Position numbers and translations under genes: made by a program
Notes under the pieces: model-generated
What the model was told of the DNA's origin: nothing
What the model saw: only the letters and a program-made list of their open reading frames with translations
The model's database searches: none
Origin: Gammaproteobacteria bacterium
GTDB lineage: Bacteria > Pseudomonadota > Gammaproteobacteria > Eutrophobiales > Eutrophobiaceae
Length of the DNA: 11,148 bases
NCBI GenBank assembly: GCA_018676275.1
Contig: JABHFC010000232.1
Span: 1 to 11,148 of the forward strand
Direction of reading: 5' to 3'
Shown here: piece after piece, positions 6,465 through 11,148 of the stretch
How the letters are laid out: every line of letters begins with the position of its first letter
How positions within the stretch are numbered: position 1 is the first letter of the stretch

Positions 6465-7175
6465 TTAGAAGAGCTCCTTGAACCAGTCGTTATTCCGGTA
6501 ATACTCAAGTGGCTGATATTCATCTTTGTAACTCATCTTTTTACAATTCTCAATCCAGTATCCAAGATAAAGTGAGCTTAATTCCTGCTTTTTAGCCTCT
6601 TCAATTTGATAAAGAACGGCAAAACGACCGAGGCTAAGCTGAGAATAATCGGGATCAAAGAAGGTATAGACCGCGGATAAGGCATTTTCCATGATATCAA
6701 CAATAGCCACTGCCACCAGGGTGTTGTCCAGACGCATTTCGTAGAAAACAGTTTTAGCCCAGCTTGCCGTCAAAAACTGCATATAACTGTCTGGTGTGGG
6801 ATTATCCATGCCGCCACCTGTATGTCGACTTAGTAAGTATTTCTCATAAAGCGAATAGTGCTCAACATTAAAAACGGCATCGAGTCTATTGATCGTCAAA
6901 TTTCGATTTAGCTTCCATGTTCGTTTTTGATTACGCGAAGGCTTGAATTCATTAACAGGTATGCGTACAGGCACGCAGGAGGAGCAATTGTCACAATGCG
7001 GGGTGTACAAATGTTCACCACTACGTCGAAATCCGCAATCAGCCAGAGCTGAATACAATCGTGTGTTTTTTTTGAAGTGAGGATCTGCAAACAGGGTTAT
7101 CGCCGCCCGGTCTGGTAAGTAATTACAATCGTGTGGCGGCGTCGCGTAAAAATTTAGTTTTTGTTCCTGACTCAT
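6465..7175 (-). CDS. bpt: Bpt, aspartate/glutamate leucyltransferase (bacterial ATE homologue)
   Basis: A 236-residue cytoplasmic protein of the arginyl-tRNA-protein transferase family (ATE N- and C-domains). Bacterial members studied in Vibrio (Bpt) transfer leucine from Leu-tRNA to N-terminal Asp or Glu, creating an N-degron read by ClpS/ClpAP. Sequence evidence is the cysteine-rich N-domain with HDC (Cys17), DCGFRRSGEHLYTPHC (46-61) and CDNCSSCVPVR (61-71), then RHTGGGMDNP (~117-126) and the C-terminal signature LYLGYWIENCKKMSYK (~202-217). Length is normal. The donor cannot be read from sequence alone; leucine is inferred from the bacterial subfamily. The ATG overlaps the aat stop by four bases and has no Shine-Dalgarno sequence of its own, suggesting translational coupling to aat. 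Confidence 0.93.
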   Translation of the reverse strand: MSQEQKLNFYATPPHDCNYLPDRAAITLFADPHFKKNTRLYSALADCGFRRSGEHLYTPHCDNCSSCVPVRIPVNEFKPSRNQKRTWKLNRNLTINRLDAVFNVEHYSLYEKYLLSRHTGGGMDNPTPDSYMQFLTASWAKTVFYEMRLDNTLVAVAIVDIMENALSAVYTFFDPDYSQLSLGRFAVLYQIEEAKKQELSSLYLGYWIENCKKMSYKDEYQPLEYYRNNDWFKELF

Positions 7176-7909
7176 AAAGAAGCTTGCTCGACTGGCCAGG
7201 ATATTGGATTGGATGGAATACAGTAATTATCCAGAAAACTAGTGAATAGTTTTCGTTGCATCGGGGCGGCACCCAGGCTATGCAAGTGTTTTGAATATAC
7301 TTGGCAATCAATCAATCTGAAGTCGAGTTCCTGAATTGTCTGGACCAGGTGTACCAGAGCAACTTTAGAAGCATCCGTCATCCGACTGAACATTGATTCA
7401 CCGAAAAATATTTTTCCGATAACAATCCCATAAAGGCCACCAACAAGCTCTGAGTTGTGCCAGCACTCGACTGAGACTGCATGCCCCTGATGATGAAGTG
7501 AAATATACGCTTGTGTCATGTCAGTTGTTATCCATGTACCAGTATCAGCTTCACGAGGCTCAGAGCATTCATGAATAACTTTTTCAAATGCCTGGTTGAA
7601 ACTAACGTGGAAATGTCCTTTTCTTAGTGTCTTGGAAAGGCTTCTGGATATTTTTAAATTCGCAGGCTCCAGCACACAACGAGGATCCGGTGACCACCAT
7701 AGAATCGGTTGGCCTTCACTATACCAGGGGAAAATACCTCTCTGGTAAGCACTCAATAATCGTTCTGAACTTAAATCACCACCAATGGCAAGCAAGCCAT
7801 CGGGATCACGCAGGGCAGAGTTTACATCTGGAAAATCATTTGCAATGACATTATCTGCTACCCAGTAAAGGTGATTGTCAGCTGATTGTTCCTTGTTGGT
7901 ACTAGTCAT
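7172..7909 (-). CDS. aat: Aat, leucyl/phenylalanyl-tRNA-protein transferase
   Basis: Aat transfers Leu or Phe from charged tRNA to proteins with N-terminal Lys or Arg, marking them for ClpS/ClpAP; it is cytoplasmic and GNAT-like in fold. The 245-residue protein shows the family motifs in order: FPDVNSALRDPDGLLAIGGD (~26-45), AYQRGIFPWYSEG (~54-66), WWSPDPR (71-77), TGTWIT (~123-128), GGLYG (157-161), FFGESMFSR (~168-176), and DCQVY near 201. Its ATG overlaps the stop of the upstream COG3146 gene (ATGA), and its stop overlaps the bpt start in the same way. The sequence before the ATG is AAGATAAAAGA, at best a weak ribosome site. Having aat and bpt together brings both arms of the bacterial Leu/N-degron pathway under one mRNA; clpS and clpA are not in the window. 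Confidence 0.96.
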   Translation of the reverse strand: MTSTNKEQSADNHLYWVADNVIANDFPDVNSALRDPDGLLAIGGDLSSERLLSAYQRGIFPWYSEGQPILWWSPDPRCVLEPANLKISRSLSKTLRKGHFHVSFNQAFEKVIHECSEPREADTGTWITTDMTQAYISLHHQGHAVSVECWHNSELVGGLYGIVIGKIFFGESMFSRMTDASKVALVHLVQTIQELDFRLIDCQVYSKHLHSLGAAPMQRKLFTSFLDNYCIPSNPISWPVEQASL

Positions 7910-9057
7910 TCTTTTATCTTGTAGGGTAAATGCTTGTTCAGTTCATCTATATAGAAATCTATTTCTTTTGTTTCACGAACCAGAAAGTTTTCGATGACAT
8001 CGCGAAAACCTTCATGCTTAATCCAATGACAAGACCAGGTGGGTACCGGGTCAAAACCACGGCTAAGTTTGTGTTCGCCTTGTACACCCGCATCAAGGGT
8101 CTGTAAGCCATTTTTAATACAATAATCTATAGTCTGGTAATAGCACAACTCAAAATGTAAAAAAGGAAGTTGTCTGCTACAACCCCAATGGCGACCATAC
8201 AGCGTATCTTTACTCAGCATGGCAAAAGCGCCGGCAACATAATTCCCATCCTTTTTTGCCAATATCAAGAGCGTAGATGACGGCATTTTATCACTTAACA
8301 ACTTGAAAAAATCCAGAGTCAGGCGTGGATTACCCCAGCGTTTATGAAAGGTGGAGCAGTAAAAGTCATAAAATGTATGCCACTGTGAATCACTGATCTC
8401 TGCACCACTGAGAACTTCGACTTCGACACCGGACTCAATTGACTGTTTACGTTCACGCAGTATTTGTTTCCGTTTTTTGCTGGTCAAACTGTCGAGAAAA
8501 TCCTGAAAATCACGATATCCCTTATTGTGCCAGTGAAATTGAAAGCCTTTACGTGCCAGAAAGTCATGTTCCTTGAACACCTGGCTATCGTCATCAGCAG
8601 GAAACAAACAGTGAAATGACGAGATGTTTGCAGACTCAGCGGATTCTAGTAATTGCTTAATGATGAGATCACGTATAAGCGTAGCGTCAGTCTTATCTCC
8701 ATTGACGAGCAATCGCTGACCCCGCACGGGCGTGAAGGGAATAGCCGAAACGAGCTTCGGGTAATAGTTTCCTCCCGCACGCTCATATGCATCCGCCCAT
8801 GCCCAGTCAAAGACAAATTCGCCATAAGAGTTGGTTCGAAGATAAAGCGGTAATGCGGCTACTAATTCACCTTCGGCTTCTACTGTTATGTGTCGAGGGA
8901 GCCAGCCTTCGGGTTCGAGGCAATTAGTCGTTTCAAGGCCGTATAGAAATTCATGCTGAAGGAAGGGATTTTGTTGAATATTCAGATTGTTCCATTGTTC
9001 AGGTGTAATACCACCGAGGCTCTGTTGATGCTTAATGGTGAGATTAGATGCTGTCAC
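7906..9057 (-). CDS. FemAB/GNAT-like protein of COG3146 (DUF482), function unproven
   Basis: A 383-residue protein of the COG3146/DUF482 family, often labelled 'peptidogalycan biosynthesis protein' or GNAT N-acyltransferase; I know of no proven reaction. Two GNAT-like halves are expected. The first carries ALPLYLRTNSYGEFVFDW (~68-85) and SAIPFTPVRGQRLL (~104-117). A basic linker reads LTSKKRKQILRERK (~191-204). The second half has ILAKKDGNYVAGAF (~265-278), HFELCYYQTIDYC (~301-313) and the family signature DAGVQGEHKLSRGFDP (~322-337). No signal peptide or membrane segment is seen, so it is probably cytoplasmic. The start is GTG with no clear ribosome site; the gene follows the upstream secreted-protein gene after 58 bases. 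The stop overlaps aat. FemABX relatives take amino acids from aminoacyl-tRNA, so coupling to aat and bpt makes an aminoacyl-tRNA-dependent role worth testing, but this is inference. Confidence 0.85.
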   Translation of the reverse strand: MTASNLTIKHQQSLGGITPEQWNNLNIQQNPFLQHEFLYGLETTNCLEPEGWLPRHITVEAEGELVAALPLYLRTNSYGEFVFDWAWADAYERAGGNYYPKLVSAIPFTPVRGQRLLVNGDKTDATLIRDLIIKQLLESAESANISSFHCLFPADDDSQVFKEHDFLARKGFQFHWHNKGYRDFQDFLDSLTSKKRKQILRERKQSIESGVEVEVLSGAEISDSQWHTFYDFYCSTFHKRWGNPRLTLDFFKLLSDKMPSSTLLILAKKDGNYVAGAFAMLSKDTLYGRHWGCSRQLPFLHFELCYYQTIDYCIKNGLQTLDAGVQGEHKLSRGFDPVPTWSCHWIKHEGFRDVIENFLVRETKEIDFYIDELNKHLPYKIKE

Positions 9058-9076
9058 AACAAAAATTTATTTTACA

Positions 9077-9099
9077 GGATAGACAGAACAATCTATTCC
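9077..9099 (-). terminator. Weak stem-loop between the secreted-protein gene and the COG3146 gene
   Basis: On the minus strand GGAATAGA pairs with TCTATCC (one bulged A) around an 8-base loop. A short ATTTTTG lies about ten bases further on. A competing pairing, AGAACA with TGTTCT, spans 9085-9117. The stem is AT-rich and the T-run is displaced, so this is at most a partial terminator or attenuator that would reduce, not stop, transcription into the COG3146-aat-bpt genes. Confidence 0.2.
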
Positions 9100-9115
9100 C
9101 GCTGTTTTCCCTGTT

Positions 9116-9679
9116 CTAATGTAGAGGTGCGACGCTGATACCGTCTCCAAGAGCTGCTGACATGGCACGCTTGGAGCCACTTAATGAAAATAATGTCTCA
9201 CGATAGTCGCCATTTTCTAAGAGAAAACGAAATCGAAGCCCTACACCGTTCATTAACCCGACCACTGCTGAGGAGTTAATACTTCCATTTTCCACATATC
9301 CGAGGATAAATTCAGCCCAGATATCACCGGATAAACAAGCTGCATCATTAACGGAGGTGTTTGTTGGTTCGCCACTATCTATCTGGAAGGTGGGGCAGAA
9401 ATCGTCTGGAAAGCGAATCAAATCGCGACTCAGGGTAAACCTTGCACGTACTGCGTCTACAGAATCCTTGTAAATCTCCAGGGTATAACCAGTTTCATTC
9501 TTGATTATGGCCACACTTGTAACGGTATTAGTGTCCATATCATTGTGCATAATAATATTCCATTCTGCAGCGCTAACCGGGACAAGGGCGAATATCAAAT
9601 AGCACGACAACAGTGAGCGCAGGGTCCTTAACACTTTGTTTTCGGAATTATGGGAGATTTTGTTTAACGCAAAAATCAT
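9116..9679 (-). CDS. Predicted secreted protein, family not recognised
   Basis: I do not recognise this 187-residue protein with confidence. A likely Sec signal peptide covers about residues 16-38: basic R18 and R21, a hydrophobic stretch LLSCYLIFALVPV, and a VSA-AEW cleavage site after about residue 37. The mature part of about 150 residues starts with EWNIIMHNDMDTNT and looks beta-rich. It has exactly two cysteines, in DDFCPTF (95) and AACLSGD (115), so one periplasmic disulphide is plausible. The C-terminal part (FRFLLENGDYRETLFSLSGSKRAM, about 150-173) loosely recalls small periplasmic proteins such as the IalB type, but not enough to assign. The 15 residues before the signal core are long. 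A GTG at codon 16 could be the true start, but neither it nor the ATG has a Shine-Dalgarno sequence. A palindrome lies just upstream at 9717-9730. Confidence 0.65.
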   Translation of the reverse strand: MIFALNKISHNSENKVLRTLRSLLSCYLIFALVPVSAAEWNIIMHNDMDTNTVTSVAIIKNETGYTLEIYKDSVDAVRARFTLSRDLIRFPDDFCPTFQIDSGEPTNTSVNDAACLSGDIWAEFILGYVENGSINSSAVVGLMNGVGLRFRFLLENGDYRETLFSLSGSKRAMSAALGDGISVAPLH

Positions 9680-9716
9680 AAGTCAAAGCTACATGCGAGT
9701 TCCGAGTTTATGTGGT

Positions 9717-9730
9717 TTTTATGCATAAAA
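9717..9730. promoter_or_regulatory. Perfect 14-base palindrome upstream of the secreted-protein gene
   Basis: TTTTATGCATAAAA is fully self-complementary and lies 37-50 bases before the ATG at 9679. A minus-strand TATGAT (9734-9739) sits directly upstream, so a transcript from it would begin near 9727, inside the palindrome. That is the usual place for a repressor operator. No convincing -35 was found. The 154-base gap 9680-9833 contains no gene that I can support. Confidence 0.35.
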
Positions 9731-9777
9731 CTTATCATAGCTTAGGACATAAATCACAGGAATAAGCCCTGTTTACA

Positions 9778-9808
9778 TCACAATTTCGCAAAAACCTGAT
9801 AATTGTGA
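9778..9808. repeat. 8-base inverted repeat with a 15-base loop downstream of the DUF1820 gene
   Basis: TCACAATT (9778-9785) and AATTGTGA (9801-9808) are perfect reverse complements. The repeat starts about 25 bases past the DUF1820 stop. No T-run follows on either strand, so a classical intrinsic terminator is not supported, though it could protect the mRNA end or bind a protein. A smaller pair, ACAGG (9756-9760) and CCTGT (9768-9772), lies just beyond it. Confidence 0.4.
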
Positions 9809-9833
9809 GACAAATACTGGAATTTGCTTCCCG

Positions 9834-10166
9834 CTATTTGGACTCTTCGCCTTTTGTGTAAATGGGGAAGGGCATGACATTTTCGCCACCACCGCTACCG
9901 TCAGTGATTTTCGGGGTGCCCTGCTTCTTTACTTCATCGATTCGGATAACAGAATGCATGGGGATATAGGTGCGGTTAACTTCAGCAAATTCAGACTTCA
10001 GGTTTTCCTCAGAAGGATCAACAACAATAGAGGTTTTTTCACCAAAAACCAGTTGTTCGATTTCAATAAAACCAAACATTGCGCCCTGATGTACGCTTTT
10101 GGCGTAAATCTCATAAATCTTACCCTGATTATGGAATATGACCTTGTATAAGGTTTTTTTTGGCAT
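9834..10166 (-). CDS. DUF1820 family protein
   Basis: A 110-residue protein of the DUF1820 family, widespread in Gammaproteobacteria and without a known function. The family pattern is clear: an N-terminal KTLYKVIFHNQGKIYEIYAK (~4-23), then GFIEIEQLVFGEK (~32-44), VVDPSEENLKSEFAEV (~48-63) and RTYIPMHSVIRIDEVKKQGTPKI (~65-87). The tail is low-complexity, with GSGGGENVMPFP (~90-101). There is no signal peptide or membrane segment, so it should be cytoplasmic. The start is well supported: GAGGAG on the minus strand at 10172-10177 lies five bases before the ATG, one of the best ribosome sites in the window, suggesting good expression. It appears to be a single-gene unit with its own promoter, 68 bases after the hydrolase gene. 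Confidence 0.92.
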   Translation of the reverse strand: MPKKTLYKVIFHNQGKIYEIYAKSVHQGAMFGFIEIEQLVFGEKTSIVVDPSEENLKSEFAEVNRTYIPMHSVIRIDEVKKQGTPKITDGSGGGENVMPFPIYTKGEESK

Positions 10167-10190
10167 ACTAGCTCCTCAAAATGGTGCGCG

Positions 10191-10199
10191 ATTCTACCA
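10191..10199 (-). promoter_or_regulatory. Candidate extended -10 promoter for the DUF1820 gene
   Basis: On the minus strand this reads TGGTAGAAT: a TGn extension followed by TAGAAT (five of six matches to TATAAT). It lies 25 bases before the ATG, so the leader would be short (about 15-20 bases) but just long enough for the GAGGAG ribosome site. No good -35 is seen at 17 bases (CTATTA). Confidence 0.45.
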
Positions 10200-10234
10200 C
10201 AGTTAATGCATTTTAATAGCGTATCCGACTATAT

Positions 10235-11092
10235 CTAATTCTGGTCTATTTCAATTGAGGGAATATCCTGTAGTTGCTGGATAAATTTATCTAATCCTCG
10301 GCTGTAGCCAGGTTGGCTGATCATAAAGCCATCATTGTGACCGCCACTGATATTAATAAAAGATTTCGGGTATTCCGCACGCTGATAGAGCTTCTGGCCG
10401 AGATGGTAGGGCACCAATTCATCGTCTGGACTGTGTATAAAAAGGATTGGGCAGTGAATCTTATCTATTCGCTCGATGCTCGCATAATGAATTCTGCCCA
10501 TCCATTTAACCGGGAGATAAGGGTATATCAGCGACGCCATATCACTAATAGATGTGAATGTTGATTCCAAAATCAGAGCGGCGGGTCGATGTTTCTGAGC
10601 CAGCCAGCTTGCAACGCCACCGCCAAGAGAGCGTCCAAAGATAATGATATCCTCGCCTGACAGGTGCTGGTCATTTACAAGGTAATTCCAGGCAGCTTCA
10701 GCATCCCGATAGGTTCCTGCCTCAGTTGTCTTTCCTTCGCTTTGCCCATAACCACGATAATCAATTATTAATATTGAAAGCCCGAGTTGATGAAAAATAT
10801 TCAGCGAATCCAGTCGCTGTGAAATGTTGCCAGCATTACCATGAAGGAACAGCAAGGTCTGTTTGGAGTCAGGGTGGGGGATATACCAGCCATGAATAGT
10901 GACTCCGTCCTCTGTGATCAGAGAGACATTCTCAAATTTCAAATTGATATCTTCAGGGCTTAATGAGAGCTGCTGGCTTGGAAAATAGATAAAATTTGAT
11001 TGAAAGACATAAAGGAGCATGCACAGGCATATCCAGACAGAAACAAGGATAAAAATTAAGGAGGAAAGCATTCGTTTTAGAACAGGCATCAT
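10235..11092 (-). CDS. Membrane-anchored alpha/beta hydrolase (BEM46/ABHD13-like)
   Basis: A 285-residue serine hydrolase with one N-terminal membrane anchor (about 9-31) and a following FIYFPSQ motif usual in this family. The alpha/beta fold is shown by the oxyanion-region motif LLFLHGNAGN (~80-89), DYRGYGQSEG (111-120), and the nucleophile elbow GRSLGG with Ser155. The acid DDELVP (Asp224) and the base GGHND (His252) complete an intact catalytic triad. Length fits the BEM46/ABHD13 group. The substrate is unknown; family members act as esterases, thioesterases or lipases, and the anchor suggests work at the inner membrane, probably facing the periplasm. The start could be either of two adjacent ATGs (11090-11092 or 11087-11089); neither has a good ribosome site. 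The 56 bases upstream show no convincing promoter. No functional link to its neighbours is evident. Confidence 0.9.
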   Translation of the reverse strand: MMPVLKRMLSSLIFILVSVWICLCMLLYVFQSNFIYFPSQQLSLSPEDINLKFENVSLITEDGVTIHGWYIPHPDSKQTLLFLHGNAGNISQRLDSLNIFHQLGLSILIIDYRGYGQSEGKTTEAGTYRDAEAAWNYLVNDQHLSGEDIIIFGRSLGGGVASWLAQKHRPAALILESTFTSISDMASLIYPYLPVKWMGRIHYASIERIDKIHCPILFIHSPDDELVPYHLGQKLYQRAEYPKSFINISGGHNDGFMISQPGYSRGLDKFIQQLQDIPSIEIDQN

Positions 11093-11148
11093 CTTGAATA
11101 GTCAAAGCTTACATCAATAAGACATAGTCTAAATTGAATTAATCTGTA

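Noticed and set aside
7627..7848. A 73-codon plus-strand open frame inside aat
   Set aside because: It runs opposite strongly conserved Aat motifs and shows no family features.
9600..9605. LLSC near residue 26 of the secreted protein as a lipoprotein box
   Set aside because: The cysteine lies at the start of the hydrophobic segment instead of its end, and a good VSA cleavage site follows later, so an ordinary signal peptide is more likely.
1..11148. Mobile element, phage, CRISPR, toxin-antitoxin or defence island
   Set aside because: All genes are core-type with normal spacing; I saw no transposase or integrase motifs, direct-repeat arrays, tRNA or terminal inverted repeats.

Overview
The window reads as a conserved chromosomal region of a non-enteric gammaproteobacterium with a moderately AT-rich genome (my impression by eye, not computed). 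Almost every gene belongs to a family typical of Gram-negative bacteria: LolD, ComEC, ExbB/ExbD, LpxK, KdsB, IF-1, Bpt, Aat and DUF1820. The order comEC-exbB-exbD-lpxK-ycaR-kdsB resembles the arrangement I recall from Pseudomonas and relatives, not E. coli, where msbA sits between comEC and lpxK. I see no transposase, integrase, phage gene, CRISPR array, rRNA or tRNA.

Layout. Positions 1-171 hold the 3' end of lolD (+). A small DUF2062 membrane protein follows on the opposite strand (199-732). Its 5' end faces that of a six-gene plus-strand operon (804-6157): DNA-uptake channel comEC, orphan proton-channel pair exbB/exbD, lipid A kinase lpxK, Trm112-like ycaR, and CMP-KDO synthetase kdsB. Three junctions overlap by 4-8 bases. 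From 6170 to the right edge everything is on the minus strand. Read in the direction of transcription, it is an alpha/beta hydrolase, a DUF1820 protein, a secreted protein I do not recognise, a FemAB/GNAT-like COG3146 protein, aat, bpt and infA. The COG3146-aat and aat-bpt junctions overlap by 4 bases (ATGA), so these three genes are probably translationally coupled.

How the genes work together. The plus-strand operon is about the envelope: LpxK and KdsB serve lipid A-KDO assembly, and ExbBD can harness proton-motive force. LolD, upstream, serves lipoprotein export. The minus-strand cluster is about N-degrons and translation: Aat and Bpt transfer amino acids from aminoacyl-tRNA to protein N-termini, and IF-1 acts in initiation.

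Most of this is ordinary core genome. The points most worth a second look are the coupling of a FemAB-like protein of uncertain function to two aminoacyl-tRNA-protein transferases, unusual substitutions in conserved motifs of KdsB and the YcaR-like protein, ExbBD without a visible TonB, and a perfect palindrome in front of the unrecognised secreted-protein gene. I found no clear new system.
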